A DNA stretch of 64,000 nt from Micromonospora zamorensis (GCF_900090275.1 NZ_LT607755.1:4092001-4156000), one strand, 5' to 3'; counted from the stretch's first letter, positions 34,222 through 44,555 are shown. Numbers and translations: made by a program. Notes: generated from the sequence alone by a model not told the origin.

Positions 34222-35526
34222 ATGCAGCGATTCCGCCGGCTCGTCGCCGCGATCGCCATAGCGGCGACCGCGACGACCGCCATGGCCGCCTGCGGCGGTG
34301 ACGACAACGGGGACGACAGCGACGCCAAGACCCTCAAGCTCTGGCACTACGAGAGCGAGAACAGCGCCATGGGGGTCGGCTGGAACCGGGCCATCGAGCT
34401 GTTCAAAGCCGAGCACCCGGGCGTCGAGGTGCGCTTCGAGCGCAAGGCGTTCGAGCAGATCCAGCAGAACGCGGGCATGATCATCAACTCGTCCGAAGGC
34501 CCGGACATCATGGAGTACAACAAGGGCAACGCGACCGCCGGCCTGCTCTCCTCGCAGGGCCTGCTCACCGATCTGAGCACCGAGGCCGACAAGCGCGGCT
34601 GGGCCGGCAAGCTCAGCCCCAGCCTGCAGACCACCGCCCGCTACAGCGACAAGGGCGTGATGGGGTCGGGCAAGTGGTTCGGCGTGCCGAACTACGGCGA
34701 GTACGTCACGGTCTACTACAACAAGGACCTGTTCCAGAGCAACGGCGTCAAGGTGCCGACCAGCATGGCCGAGATGACCGCCGCGATGGACACCTTCGTC
34801 GGCAAGGGCGTCACCCCGCTGGGCATGGCCGGCGCCGAATACCCGGCCGGGCAGCTCTTCTACCAGCTCGCCCTGTCCAAGGGCGACCGGCAGTTCGTCG
34901 ACAACTACCAGCTCTACAAGAACCCGGTCGACTTCAAGGCCGACCCGCTCAAGTACGGCGCGGACACCTTCGCCGACTGGGTGCGCAAGGGCTACGTCGC
35001 GAAGAACTCGGCCAGCCTCAAGGCCGAGGACATGGGCACCGCCTTCATCGGCGGCAAGGTTCCGATGATCGTGTCGGGTAGCTGGTGGTACGGCCGGTTC
35101 AAGGCCGAGATGAAGGCCAACTGGGACACCTTCCTCTTCCCCGGCAACACCCTTCAGGCCGGCTCCTCCGGCAACCTCTGGGTGGTGCCGGAGAACAGCA
35201 AGGCCAAGAGTCTGGCGTACGACTTCATCGACATCACCCTGCGTCCGGAGATCCAGGACCTGATCGGCAACAACGGTGGTGTTCCCGTCGCCGCCGACGC
35301 CTCGAAGATCACCGACCCGAAGGACCGCAAGCTGATCGAGGACTTCAACACGGTCAGCAAGTCCGACGGGCTCGCGTTCTACCCGGACTGGCCGGTCCCC
35401 GGCTACTACGACGTCCTGGTCTCCGGCTTCCAGGGCCTGATCAACGGCTCGAAGTCGCCCGACCAGGTCCTCGACACGATCGCCAAGCCGTACGCCGATG
35501 GCGTCAAGGAGATCACCGGCAAGTGA
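34222..35526 (+). CDS. Sugar ABC importer solute-binding lipoprotein (xyloglucan or beta-glucan oligosaccharide candidate)
   Basis: This 434-residue lipoprotein has a signal (RRLVAAIAIAATATTAM) ending AAC, so Cys about residue 23 is lipidated. The mature part is a family-1 solute-binding fold (LKLWHYESENSAMGVGWNRAIELF, PDIMEYNKGN, YGRFKAEMKANWDTFLFPGN). It feeds the two permeases downstream. The genes next in line encode alpha-xylosidase and beta-glucosidase, so the ligand is probably a xylose-decorated beta-glucan oligosaccharide (inference). The ATG at 34222 has GAGGAGG upstream. Confidence 0.88.
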   Translation: MQRFRRLVAAIAIAATATTAMAACGGDDNGDDSDAKTLKLWHYESENSAMGVGWNRAIELFKAEHPGVEVRFERKAFEQIQQNAGMIINSSEGPDIMEYNKGNATAGLLSSQGLLTDLSTEADKRGWAGKLSPSLQTTARYSDKGVMGSGKWFGVPNYGEYVTVYYNKDLFQSNGVKVPTSMAEMTAAMDTFVGKGVTPLGMAGAEYPAGQLFYQLALSKGDRQFVDNYQLYKNPVDFKADPLKYGADTFADWVRKGYVAKNSASLKAEDMGTAFIGGKVPMIVSGSWWYGRFKAEMKANWDTFLFPGNTLQAGSSGNLWVVPENSKAKSLAYDFIDITLRPEIQDLIGNNGGVPVAADASKITDPKDRKLIEDFNTVSKSDGLAFYPDWPVPGYYDVLVSGFQGLINGSKSPDQVLDTIAKPYADGVKEITGK

Positions 35527-35593
35527 CACGGCGAGCGGCGGGCGCGACCGGCACAACCCACGCGCCCGCCCGCCCCGCCGGGAAGGATCTTCC

Positions 35594-36562
35594 ATGGCAG
35601 TCTCCGAGACCCTCGCCACCACCCAACCGGCGGCGGCCCCGACCCCACCGCCACCCGGCCGCAGACGCCGCGGCCGCGACGCGGCGTACTGGCTCTACCT
35701 GCTCCCCGGAGCGGTGCTCTTCCTCCTGGTCATCGGTGCACCGCTGGTCGGCACGCTCTACCTGTCGCTGACCAAGTGGTCCGGCATCGGCGACCCCCGC
35801 TGGGTCGGCCTGGACAACTACCAGCAACTGCTGCACGACGACGTGTTCTGGGCGTCGTTCCGCAACACCGTCTGGATGATCGTCGCGATGGTGGTGGTGC
35901 CCACAGTGCTCGGGCTGCTGCTCGCCGCGGTGCTCTTCGACGTCATCGGCCGCCGGTTCAAGCCGCGCACCGCCGCCGCGCTGCGGGCCGCCTTCTACCT
36001 TCCGCAGGTGCTGCCCGTCGTGGTGGCCGGCATCGTCTGGGGCTGGATCCTCCGCCCCGACGGCGCGTTCAACAGCCTGCTCGACGCGGTGGGTCTCGGC
36101 GCGCTCCGCCACGACTGGCTCGGCGACCCGGGCACGGCCCTGCCGGCCGTGATGGCGGTGATGATCTGGGTGCAGATCGGCTACCCGGTGGTCGTCTTCA
36201 TGGCGGCGCTTCAACGGGTCGACCCCGAGTTGTACGAGGCGGCCGAGGTCGACGGCGCGAACTGGCTGCACCGGTTCCGGGCGATCACCCTCCCGCAGAT
36301 CCGGCCGGAAACCTTCGTGGTGGCACTGACCTGCACCATCGCCGCGCTGAAGGTGTTCGGGCCGATCTTCGCCCTGACCCGGGGTGGTCCGGACAACGCC
36401 ACCAACGTCCCGTCGTACTTCGCCTACTACACGTTCTTCAAGAAACTGCAGGTCGGTTACGGCTCCGCGATCTCCACGGTGCTGACGCTGATCATCGTTG
36501 TGGTGGCCGTGGTCTTCATCTGGATGCAGGCCCGCAGCGAGCGCCGGGACCGGGGGTTCTGA
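35594..36562 (+). CDS. Sugar ABC importer permease (MalF type)
   Basis: This 322-residue permease has a polar Pro-rich N-terminal tail (about 30 residues), about six transmembrane segments and the EAA loop (YEAAEVDGANWLHRFRAITLPQIRPE). The C-terminal MQARSERRDRGF ends 1 bp before the next permease. The ATG at 35594 follows GGAAGGA. It pairs with the next permease. No ATPase gene follows, so a shared ATPase is needed. Confidence 0.88.
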   Translation: MAVSETLATTQPAAAPTPPPPGRRRRGRDAAYWLYLLPGAVLFLLVIGAPLVGTLYLSLTKWSGIGDPRWVGLDNYQQLLHDDVFWASFRNTVWMIVAMVVVPTVLGLLLAAVLFDVIGRRFKPRTAAALRAAFYLPQVLPVVVAGIVWGWILRPDGAFNSLLDAVGLGALRHDWLGDPGTALPAVMAVMIWVQIGYPVVVFMAALQRVDPELYEAAEVDGANWLHRFRAITLPQIRPETFVVALTCTIAALKVFGPIFALTRGGPDNATNVPSYFAYYTFFKKLQVGYGSAISTVLTLIIVVVAVVFIWMQARSERRDRGF

Positions 36563-36563
36563 G

Positions 36564-37445
36564 ATGGCCGTGACGATCACTGGAGCCCCCGCGCCGGTCC
36601 GCCGGCCCGTACCCGACCGCCACCACCGGGGCGTCAGCCGCTGGGTGGTGCTCGCCCTGGTCATCCTCGGCGCGCTGGTCATGCTGGTGCCGTTCGCGTT
36701 CATGCTGCTCAACGCGTTCAAGTCGCCCGGTGACTACTCGTCGGGCGGGCCGCTGAGCTGGCCGAGCGAGTTCTACACCAAGGGTCTGCGCACGTACTGG
36801 ACCGAGGTTAACTTCCCGCTCAAGCTCTGGAACTCGGCGCTCATCGCCGGTTCGGTGGCGGTGCTCGGCGTCGCCGTGTCACTGCTCAACGCGTACGCCC
36901 TGGGCATCGGTCGGGTCCGCGGTCGGCTCTGGATCGTCGGGTTGTTCCTGCTGGCCAACATGCTGCCGCAGGAGGCCCTGATCTACCCGCTGTACTACGT
37001 GGCCAAGGAGGTCGGGCTCTACAACACCCGACTCGCGGTGATCATCATCTTCACCGTCATCCAGAGCGCGTTCGGCACCTACCTGCTCGCCTCGGTGATG
37101 GGCACGTTCCCGCGCTCACTGCTGGAGGCCGCCGCGCTGGACGGCGCCGGCAAGTGGACGGTGCTGTGGCGGGTGGTCTTCCCCAACCTGCGGCCCACCC
37201 TCGCGGTGCTGCTCATCTTCTTCTTCATCTGGACCTGGAACGAGTTCCTCATCCCGCTGGTCATGCTGATCGACAACCAGACGCAGACCATCCCGGTCGC
37301 GCTCGCGTCGTTGCAGGGCGACCGGCTGATGGACGCTCCGACCACCAACGCCGGCGCGCTGATCAGCCTCGTGCCGGCCATCCTCTTCTTCCTCATCTTC
37401 CAGCGCACCCTTGCGCGCGGCATCACGGCAGGAGCCGAGAAGTGA
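36564..37445 (+). CDS. Sugar ABC importer permease (MalG type)
   Basis: This 293-residue permease has about six transmembrane helices, the EAA loop (LLEAAALDGAGKWTVLWRVVFPNLRPT) and the C-terminal [15 protein letters not shown]. It starts 1 bp after its partner and its stop overlaps the start of the alpha-xylosidase gene (GTGA). Import and cleavage are therefore made together. Confidence 0.9.
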   Translation: MAVTITGAPAPVRRPVPDRHHRGVSRWVVLALVILGALVMLVPFAFMLLNAFKSPGDYSSGGPLSWPSEFYTKGLRTYWTEVNFPLKLWNSALIAGSVAVLGVAVSLLNAYALGIGRVRGRLWIVGLFLLANMLPQEALIYPLYYVAKEVGLYNTRLAVIIIFTVIQSAFGTYLLASVMGTFPRSLLEAAALDGAGKWTVLWRVVFPNLRPTLAVLLIFFFIWTWNEFLIPLVMLIDNQTQTIPVALASLQGDRLMDAPTTNAGALISLVPAILFFLIFQRTLARGITAGAEK

Positions 37446-39673
37446 AGTTCACCGACGGGTACTGGCAGCTGCGCCCCGGCGTCAGCGTCCTGCGCCCCGG
37501 CGTCGTGGAGTCGGTCGAGCCGGACGAGCGTGGCTTCACCGTCTTCGCACCGACCGGCCAGATCAACGGACGCGGCGACACCCTCAACCGGCCCCTGGTC
37601 ACCGTCCGGTTCTCCTCCCCCGCCCCCGGCGTCATCGGGGTGACCATCACCCACCACACCGGCGGGCTGCCCCGAGAACCGCACTTCGGGCTGAGCACCG
37701 GCGACACGCACCCGGTCACCGTCGACGTCACCGGGATCAGCGCGACGCTGACCACCGGTGAGCTGACCGCGCGGGTCGCGCTCGTCGACGGGTGGCGGGT
37801 CGACTTCCTGCACGGCGACCGGCTGGTCACCGCGTCCACCGGGCGCAGCATCGGCGTCGTCACCGACGCCGAGGGCCGCCGGCACGTGCACGAACGGCTC
37901 GCGCTGGGGGTCGGCGAGACGGTGTACGGGTTGGGCGAGCGCTTCGGCCCGTTCGTGAAGAACGGGCAGACCGTCGACATCTGGAACGCCGACGGTGGCA
38001 CCGCCAGTGAGCAGGCGTACAAGAACGTGCCGTTCTATCTCAGCAGCGCCGGTTACGGCGTTTTCGTGGATCACCCGGAGCACGTGTCGTTCGAGGTCGG
38101 CTCCGAGGTCGTCACGCAGACCCAGTTCAGTGTCGAGGGGCAGTCGCTCACCTACTACGTCATCGACGGGCCCAGCCCGAAGGACGTGCTGCGCCGCTAC
38201 ACCGCGCTCACCGGCCGACCGGCCCGGATCCCCGCCTGGTCGTACGGGTTGTGGCTGTCCACGTCGTTCACCACGGCGTACGACGAGAAGACCGTCACCG
38301 AGTTCGTCGACGGGATGGCCGAGCGCGGGCTGCCGCTGTCGGTGTTCCACTTCGACTGCTTCTGGATGCGCCAGTTCCACTGGGTCGACTTCGTGTGGGA
38401 CCCGGAGACCTTCCCCGACCCGGAGGGGATGCTGCGTCGGCTGCACGAGCGTGACCTGAAGGTGTGCGTCTGGATCAACCCGTACATCGCGCAGCGTTCG
38501 TACCTCTTCGAGGAGGGCCGCGAGGCCGGTTATCTGGTGCGCAACCCCGACGGTTCGGTCTGGCAGTGGGACAAGTGGCAGGCCGGCATGGCGCTTGTCG
38601 ACTTCACCAACCCGGACGCGGTCCGCTGGTTCACCGGCAAGCTCAAGGCGCTGCTCGACATGGGCGTCGACTGTTTCAAGACCGACTTCGGTGAGCGCAT
38701 CCCGACCGACGTGGTGTGGCACGACGGTTCGGATCCGCAGCGGATGCACAACTACTACTCGTACCTCTACAACAAGGCGGTCTTTGAGCTGCTGGAGGCC
38801 GAGCGGGGCAAGGGCGACGCGGTCCTGTTCGCCCGCTCGGCCACCACCGGCGGGCAGCAGTTCCCGGTGCACTGGGGCGGTGACTGCGAGTCGACGTTCG
38901 CCGCGATGGCCGAGTCGCTGCGCGGAGGGCTGTCCCTGGCCGCTTCCGGCTTCGGCTACTGGAGCCACGACATCGGCGGCTTCGAGGGCACTCCCGACCC
39001 GGTGGTGTTCAAGCGGTGGGTCGCGTTCGGTCTGCTCTCCTCGCACTCCCGGTTGCACGGCTCAGGGTCGTACCGGGTGCCGTGGGCGTTCGACGACGAG
39101 GCCGTCGACGTGCTGCGGCACTTCACCCAGCTCAAGCTCCGCCTGATGCCGTACCTGGCGGCCGCCGCCCAGGAGGCGCACCGCGACGGGACGCCGATGA
39201 TGCGGCCGATGGTCGTGGAGTTCCCGGACGACCCCGCCACGACGCACCTGGACCGGCAGTACATGCTCGGCCCGGACGTGCTGGTCGCCCCGGTATTCAG
39301 CGCCGACGGTGACGTCACCTACTACGTGCCCGCCGGCACCTGGACACACCTGGTCAGCGGCGCGCAGGTCACCGGCCCGGCGTGGGTCACCGAGAAGCAC
39401 GGGTTCGACAGCCTGCCGGTGCTGGCCCGGCCCGGCGCGGTCATCCCGTTCGGCTCCCGTGACGACCGACCGGACTACGAGTGGGCCGACGATGTGCGCC
39501 TGCGGCTGTACGCACCGGCCGAGGGGCAGCGGACCCGCGTACGGGTACCGTCACCCGGGGACGGGCCGGGCGCCGAGTTCGACGTGCGCTACGAGGACGG
39601 AACGGCCAGTGCCGCACTGGTCGCCGGCACCTCGACGGGCTACATCTGCGAGATCCAGGGGACTGAACGATGA
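37442..39673 (+). CDS. yicI: Alpha-xylosidase, GH31 (YicI type)
   Basis: This 743-residue GH31 enzyme matches E. coli YicI almost block by block from memory: [19 protein letters not shown] at the start, [47 protein letters not shown] and [16 protein letters not shown]. The nucleophile Asp is in [12 protein letters not shown] (about residue 414) and the acid/base Asp in HWGGDC (about residue 481). YicI removes alpha-xylosyl units, as in isoprimeverose from xyloglucan. The GTG at 37442 overlaps the permease stop. It works with the GH1 enzyme to take apart xyloglucan oligosaccharides after uptake. Confidence 0.93.
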   Translation: MKFTDGYWQLRPGVSVLRPGVVESVEPDERGFTVFAPTGQINGRGDTLNRPLVTVRFSSPAPGVIGVTITHHTGGLPREPHFGLSTGDTHPVTVDVTGISATLTTGELTARVALVDGWRVDFLHGDRLVTASTGRSIGVVTDAEGRRHVHERLALGVGETVYGLGERFGPFVKNGQTVDIWNADGGTASEQAYKNVPFYLSSAGYGVFVDHPEHVSFEVGSEVVTQTQFSVEGQSLTYYVIDGPSPKDVLRRYTALTGRPARIPAWSYGLWLSTSFTTAYDEKTVTEFVDGMAERGLPLSVFHFDCFWMRQFHWVDFVWDPETFPDPEGMLRRLHERDLKVCVWINPYIAQRSYLFEEGREAGYLVRNPDGSVWQWDKWQAGMALVDFTNPDAVRWFTGKLKALLDMGVDCFKTDFGERIPTDVVWHDGSDPQRMHNYYSYLYNKAVFELLEAERGKGDAVLFARSATTGGQQFPVHWGGDCESTFAAMAESLRGGLSLAASGFGYWSHDIGGFEGTPDPVVFKRWVAFGLLSSHSRLHGSGSYRVPWAFDDEAVDVLRHFTQLKLRLMPYLAAAAQEAHRDGTPMMRPMVVEFPDDPATTHLDRQYMLGPDVLVAPVFSADGDVTYYVPAGTWTHLVSGAQVTGPAWVTEKHGFDSLPVLARPGAVIPFGSRDDRPDYEWADDVRLRLYAPAEGQRTRVRVPSPGDGPGAEFDVRYEDGTASAALVAGTSTGYICEIQGTER

Positions 39674-41079
39674 CGCGACACCACTTCCCGGAGAGCTTCG
39701 TCTGGGGTTCGGCGACGGCCGCGTACCAGATCGAGGGCGCGGCCACCGAGGACGGGCGAGGGCCGTCAATCTGGGACACCTACAGCCACACACCCGGTCG
39801 TACGCTCAACGGCGACACCGGCGACGTGGCCGCCGACCACTACCACCGGTGGGCCGACGACCTCGGGCACATCGCCGACCTGGGCCTCAGCGCGTACCGG
39901 TTCTCCATCTCCTGGCCACGGGTGCAGCCCGGTGGCTCGGGCCGGTTCAACCAGGCGGGCATCGACTTCTACTCGCGGCTGGTCGACGGGCTGCTGGAGC
40001 GGGGCGTCCGCCCGGTGGCGACGATGTACCACTGGGACCTGCCGCAGGAGCTGGAGGACGCCGGCGGCTGGGCGACGCGGGAGACCGCGCTGCGCTTCCA
40101 GGAGTACGCGGCGGGCATCGTCGGTGCGCTGGGCGACCGGGTGCACACCTGGACGACGCTCAACGAGCCCTGGTGCTCGGCCTACCTGGGCTACGCCTCC
40201 GGCGTGCACGCGCCGGGTCGGACCGAGCCGGCGGCGGCGCTGGCCGCAGTGCACCACCTCAACCTCGCGCACGGTCTGGCCGGTCGGGTGGTCCGGGAGC
40301 TGGCCCCGGCCGCCGAGCTGTCGGTGACGCTCAACCTGCACGTCATCCGGGGGGCGTCCGACTCCGACGAGGACTCCGACGCGGTACGGCGGATCGACGC
40401 GTTGGCCAACCGGGCGTTCCTCGGCCCGATGCTCGACGGCGCGTACCCGGCCGACCTGCTGGCCGACACCGCGTCGGTCACCGACTGGTCGTTCGTCCGC
40501 GAAGGCGACGAGAAGCTGATCGCGGTGCCGCTGGACGTGCTCGGGGTCAACTACTACTCCAGCACCCTGGTCCGGGCCTGGGACGGGGTGTCGCCCCGCT
40601 CCGACGCCGACGGGCACGGTGCGTCGACGTCGACGCCGTGGGTCGCCGCGGACAACGTCGACTTCCTGCCGCAGCCCGGCCCGTACACGGCGATGGGGTG
40701 GAACATCGACCCGCCGGCCCTGACCGAGCTGCTGCTGCGCCTGCACCAGGCGTACCCCAGCCAGCCCATGATGATCACCGAGAACGGCGCGGCGTTCGAC
40801 GACGTGGTGGAGGCCGACGGGCGGATCCACGACGACCGGCGGATCGACTACCTGCGTCGGCACATCGGCGCGATGGCCGACGCCCGCGAACAGGGCGCCG
40901 ACGTGCGCGGTTACTTCGTCTGGTCGTTGCTGGACAACTTCGAGTGGGGCTACGGCTACGACCGCCGCTTCGGCATCATCCGGGTCGACTACGACACCCA
41001 GGTCCGCACCTGGAAGGACAGCGCCCACTGGTACCAGCGCCTGGCCGCCACCGGAAAGCTGGACTCGGCGCAGGACTGA
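39670..41079 (+). CDS. GH1 beta-glucosidase
   Basis: This 469-residue retaining beta-glucosidase has the acid/base Glu in TLNEPWC (about residue 166) and the nucleophile Glu in ITENGAAF (about residue 371). Other family features are [17 protein letters not shown] at the start, [12 protein letters not shown], and [21 protein letters not shown] at the C-terminus. It has no signal peptide, so it acts on imported sugars in the cytoplasm. It overlaps the alpha-xylosidase stop by 4 bp (ATGA) and ends the operon. Its position matches bglC in Streptomyces ceb clusters. Confidence 0.93.
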   Translation: MTRHHFPESFVWGSATAAYQIEGAATEDGRGPSIWDTYSHTPGRTLNGDTGDVAADHYHRWADDLGHIADLGLSAYRFSISWPRVQPGGSGRFNQAGIDFYSRLVDGLLERGVRPVATMYHWDLPQELEDAGGWATRETALRFQEYAAGIVGALGDRVHTWTTLNEPWCSAYLGYASGVHAPGRTEPAAALAAVHHLNLAHGLAGRVVRELAPAAELSVTLNLHVIRGASDSDEDSDAVRRIDALANRAFLGPMLDGAYPADLLADTASVTDWSFVREGDEKLIAVPLDVLGVNYYSSTLVRAWDGVSPRSDADGHGASTSTPWVAADNVDFLPQPGPYTAMGWNIDPPALTELLLRLHQAYPSQPMMITENGAAFDDVVEADGRIHDDRRIDYLRRHIGAMADAREQGADVRGYFVWSLLDNFEWGYGYDRRFGIIRVDYDTQVRTWKDSAHWYQRLAATGKLDSAQD

Positions 41080-41127
41080 AGTACCCCGCCACGCCGCACC
41101 GAGCTTGCGGCCATGTCCTGACGAGCG

Positions 41128-41165
41128 TGATGCCTGTGAGTCATCCTGATGACTCACAGGCATCA
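41128..41165. repeat. Palindromic intergenic repeat, family B copy 2
   Basis: Perfect 18-bp arms TGATGCCTGTGAGTCATC and GATGACTCACAGGCATCA are separated by 2 bp. It lies between convergent genes, 49 bp after the beta-glucosidase stop. It is related to positions 1-56 and can act as a strong hairpin for both transcripts. Confidence 0.85.
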
Positions 41166-41239
41166 TTCCGGGAAGCCCGACATAACGCCTCCTGGACCGT
41201 CGGCTCGACCCGGAGCCGTCGGGAACGCGCTTTCGCCGA

Positions 41240-41998
41240 TCACGGCCGGGGCAGGTCGGCGCAGAGCTTCCTCGGGAAGGCCGGCTCGGTGGTGCGGACA
41301 CGTCCGCAGCCGGCCTCCGTCGAGTTGGCGATCGTTTCCCAACCGCCCTGGCCGGCCCACCGCAGAAAGTAGCGGCGCACGTTGACCGACGCGTCGCAGC
41401 CGGGCCGCGCCTCGGCACCGCAGGGCACCGGATCGAACGGCACCGTCATGACCAGCCAGGTGCCGTCGCAGCCCTCGACCGATCCGGTCGAGTGCCGGGA
41501 CACGTCCATGCCGCGGACCACGACGCCGACCCACGCCTGGTCACAGTGATCCTTCGGCATCGGATCACAACCGAACGTCGGGTCGCAGCGCTGGTACCCC
41601 GCACCGTCGGGCTTCCACGGCTGCTCGTTGAGCACGACAGTCCGGCCGGCAATCGGCCCTGGCGCTGTCAACGTCACCTCGCCCGGCGTGTGGGTGGGAC
41701 AGGCCCCGACCACCCCGGAGAGGCGCGAATCCTGCACCACGTTGGCGTAGATGCGGTTGTTCTCCTCGGTGAAGTAGGTGATTCGCGGATTCCGGGAGCA
41801 ACCATCCGCGTCACCCAGCAGCGCCACGGTCAGCACGAGCGAGCGCGGATCCGCGCCGGCCCGGACGGCCGTGACATCAGTCTGGTAGGTGGTCCAACCG
41901 GTGTCTGCGGCCGGGCCGACCTGCACGGGCTCGTCGCCCGGCCTGGCGCAGCCGACGAGAACGGCCAGACACAGCAGGGCGGTGGTGAGTCGACGCAT
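41240..41998 (-). CDS. Hypothetical Cys-rich lipoprotein
   Basis: This 252-residue lipoprotein has a short signal (RRLTTALLCLAVLVG) ending with lipobox-type Cys about residue 17. The mature part has about nine Cys residues (for example DGCSRNP, VVGACP, YQRCDPTFGCDP, KDHCDQAW, VEGCDGTW and PGCDA), which suggests disulfide bonds outside the cell. It is convergent with the beta-glucosidase gene. I do not recognise a family. The next gene upstream on the same strand encodes the MobA-like protein, 56 bp away. Confidence 0.7.
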   Translation of the reverse strand: MRRLTTALLCLAVLVGCARPGDEPVQVGPAADTGWTTYQTDVTAVRAGADPRSLVLTVALLGDADGCSRNPRITYFTEENNRIYANVVQDSRLSGVVGACPTHTPGEVTLTAPGPIAGRTVVLNEQPWKPDGAGYQRCDPTFGCDPMPKDHCDQAWVGVVVRGMDVSRHSTGSVEGCDGTWLVMTVPFDPVPCGAEARPGCDASVNVRRYFLRWAGQGGWETIANSTEAGCGRVRTTEPAFPRKLCADLPRP

Positions 41999-42054
41999 GC
42001 AACGAGTATCGGCAGTGGACGACCCGGCACATCCGTACGGATACTCAGTCCGCC

Positions 42055-42684
42055 TCAGACCCCGACCCGCTGCGGCGGGACGGTCAGGCCGTACAGCTCC
42101 ATCAGCTCGGGGGTGTCGGCCCGACTGCCGTCCGCCACCGAGTCACAGGCGATGTCGACGATCTGGTCCTTGTGCGCCAGCAGGTACGGTCGGGCGCCCA
42201 CGTCCGCGCTGGCGAGGGTGGCGATGCCGGGCCAGTGCCGACGGCCGAAGAGCATCGGGTAGCCGCGCAACCCGTCGTAGGTGGCGCAGACCAGCACGTC
42301 CGGGTACGGCAGCGCGGCCACCCGGCTGACCGCCGTGACGGTCAGACCCGGCATGTCGACCGGGACCACCACCACCGCCTCGATCCCCTCGTCGTCCATG
42401 GCGGCCAGGCCAGCCCGGATGGACGAGCCGACCCCGGTGCCCCACGCCTTGTTGATCACAACGGTGGCCTTGCCCAGGTCGGCGGTCTCCTGGACCTGTT
42501 CCGCGGCGGCGCCCAACACGACCACGATCTGCTCGCAGCCCGCCTCGGTCATCGTGTCGATCATCTGATTGACCAGGGGCTTGTCACCCTGGTGCAGCAG
42601 TGCCTCAGGACCACCGATCCGTCGTCCACCACCCGCCGCGATGATCATTCCTGCGATCCGGTTCAGCTGCGCCCCCTCCAGCAC
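42055..42684 (-). CDS. MobA-like nucleotidyltransferase
   Basis: This is a 209-residue Rossmann-type nucleotidyltransferase of the MobA-like NTP transferase group. The signature is NRIAGMIIAAGGGRRIGGPEALL near the N-terminus, then VVVVPVDMPGLT with the metal-ligand Asp, and GLRGYPMLFGRRHW. It could be a molybdenum-cofactor cytidylyltransferase or a sugar nucleotidyltransferase. The start is awkward: GTG 42684 is in frame, but GGAGGGGG sits 6 bp before CTG 42666, which would give the N-terminus LNRIAGM. No molybdenum-cofactor genes lie nearby. Confidence 0.8.
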   Translation of the reverse strand: MLEGAQLNRIAGMIIAAGGGRRIGGPEALLHQGDKPLVNQMIDTMTEAGCEQIVVVLGAAAEQVQETADLGKATVVINKAWGTGVGSSIRAGLAAMDDEGIEAVVVVPVDMPGLTVTAVSRVAALPYPDVLVCATYDGLRGYPMLFGRRHWPGIATLASADVGARPYLLAHKDQIVDIACDSVADGSRADTPELMELYGLTVPPQRVGV

Positions 42685-42819
42685 GGGACCGACCGTGACC
42701 GGCCCGTCCCTTCCTACGGACACTGCAACGAGGACAGCCAGCCGAGGGTGGCGGGGCGAAAAGGAGAAATAGCACAACCGTTACACGCCGGGCACCTGCC
42801 GGCACTGACACTCCGTCGG

Positions 42820-44499
42820 TCAGGCCGCGTCGGCGTAGCAGTCGACGATGGACAGGTCGAGCGGAAACCGCACCGGCGTCGCACCGAAGAGGAGCGCGGA
42901 GGCCCGCTCACCGGACCGGTTGACCGCCTCGGCGACCGCAGCCGCCTGATCAGCGGGAGCATGCACGACCACCTCGTCGTGCTGAAAGAAGACCAACTCG
43001 GCGTCGGTGCCGGACAACTCCGTCCGCAGCGTGGCCAGCAACGTGGAGGCCCACTCCGCGGCGGTGGCCTGGATGACGAAGTTGCGGGTGAAGCGACCTC
43101 GGGACCGGGCGGCACGGGCCCGGGGACCGCGCGGGTCGGCCGCCTCCTCCGGATCGGATGGGACATCGTCGGGATCACCGAACCCGGCCGAACCCGGCGG
43201 GCACGTCCGCCCCAGCCACGAGCGCACCAGCCCGCCCGCCTCACCGGTGCGCGCCGCCGACTCCACATAGGCGAACGCCGTCGGGTAGCTGCGCTTCAAC
43301 ACTGCCAACGCGGGCACCGCCGCCCCGCCGGTCTGCCCGTACATCGCCCCGAGCAGGGCCACCTTGGCCTTGGCCCGGTCACCGCCGAACGAGTCACGCG
43401 CCAGCGCGGCATAGAGGTCGCCGGCCCCGCCCGCCGCTGCCAGTCGCGCGTCGCCGGACACCGCCGCGAGCACCCGAGGCTCCAACTGGCCGGCGTCGGC
43501 GACCACCAGCCGCCAGCCCGGATCGGCCACCACCGCCCGCCGGATCACCTTCGGGATCTGCAACGCGCCACCGCCCCGAGTGGCCCAACGGCCGGAGACG
43601 ACCCCACCCGGCACGTACTCCGACTGGAACCGGCCGCCCTGCACCCACTGCTCGCGCCAGGCCCAGCCGTGAGCCGTCCAGATCCGGTAGAGCTCCTTGT
43701 ATTCCAGCACCAGCGGCACCGCCGGGTGGTCCACCCCGCGCAACACCCAGGCCCGGGTGTTGGGCAGCTCCACGCCGACCCGGGCGAAGGCCTTCAGCAG
43801 CTCCGCCGGGGAGTCGGCGTGCAGGCGGCGTACGCCGAGCGCGCCGGCGATCTGAGCGGCCAGCTCGGCGAGCCGTCGCGGCGGACCACCGACCGGGGAC
43901 GCCTCGCCGAGCAGCTCGTGCAGGATCTCGTCGTGCACATCGGCCCGCCAGGGCAGCCCGGCCATGCCCATCTCCACAGCGATCAGCGCGCCGGCGGACT
44001 CGGCGGCCACCAGCAACCGGAACCGGCCCGGGTGCTCGGTCGTCGCGATGCGGGCAAGCTGGTCGGCGTACACCTGGGTCAGTGCCTCGATGCCCGGGCC
44101 CGACGGGCCGGGCAGGGTGTCGAAGAGCGCGCCCTGGCCGTGCCCGGGCGGCGCGGCGGCGCGCGGCGGTGGGTCGGGCGGCACCGCCGCGCCGGTCAGC
44201 CGGGCCCAGGCCGCAGCCAGCGAGCGCGGCTCGCCCCAGCGGCCCGCGTGCCCCAGCAGCAACGCCTCGGTCAGCTCCACGTCGTGACAGCGATCGACCC
44301 GGACGCCGGCGCGCAGCAGCGTCGGATAGACGGACGCGGCGCCGGACCACACCCAGCGCGGATGCTCGGCGGCCTCCCGCGCGGCGACCGCGGCGACCAG
44401 GTCGGTGACGGCCTCAGCCGGGCCGGCCGGTCGACCGACGGCATCCAGCGGGCACAGCACTCCCCCACCCCGCTCGTCGGACACCACCGCCACCAGCAC
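42820..44499 (-). CDS. Bifunctional 3'-5' exonuclease/DNA polymerase (family A, no 5' nuclease)
   Basis: This 559-residue protein is a stand-alone Klenow-like polymerase. Motif A is VVADAGQLEPRVLAAVSGD (DAGQLEPR for the usual DYSQIELR), motif B is RAKAKVALLGAMYGQTGG and motif C is FFQHDEVVVH with the catalytic HDE. The N-terminal 150 residues should be the exonuclease domain but its DED acids are not clear by eye, so proofreading may be lost. Actinobacteria carry such proteins beside full PolA. The start at GTG 44499 is the usual choice; the ribosome site is distant. It is divergent from the ABC exporter pair. Confidence 0.85.
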   Translation of the reverse strand: MLVAVVSDERGGGVLCPLDAVGRPAGPAEAVTDLVAAVAAREAAEHPRWVWSGAASVYPTLLRAGVRVDRCHDVELTEALLLGHAGRWGEPRSLAAAWARLTGAAVPPDPPPRAAAPPGHGQGALFDTLPGPSGPGIEALTQVYADQLARIATTEHPGRFRLLVAAESAGALIAVEMGMAGLPWRADVHDEILHELLGEASPVGGPPRRLAELAAQIAGALGVRRLHADSPAELLKAFARVGVELPNTRAWVLRGVDHPAVPLVLEYKELYRIWTAHGWAWREQWVQGGRFQSEYVPGGVVSGRWATRGGGALQIPKVIRRAVVADPGWRLVVADAGQLEPRVLAAVSGDARLAAAGGAGDLYAALARDSFGGDRAKAKVALLGAMYGQTGGAAVPALAVLKRSYPTAFAYVESAARTGEAGGLVRSWLGRTCPPGSAGFGDPDDVPSDPEEAADPRGPRARAARSRGRFTRNFVIQATAAEWASTLLATLRTELSGTDAELVFFQHDEVVVHAPADQAAAVAEAVNRSGERASALLFGATPVRFPLDLSIVDCYADAA

Positions 44500-44528
44500 G
44501 AACGTGATTCTGCCTCCCCCGTCCGACA

Positions 44529-44555
44529 GAAACGGAGGCGCACCTCACCCGTTTC
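44529..44555. promoter_or_regulatory. Nested inverted repeat in a divergent promoter region
   Basis: GAAACGG (44529-44535) and CCGTTTC (44549-44555) flank a nested GAGG-CGCA-CCTC repeat. It sits between the divergent polymerase and ABC exporter genes, where a shared operator would be expected. It could instead be an mRNA hairpin. Confidence 0.45.
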
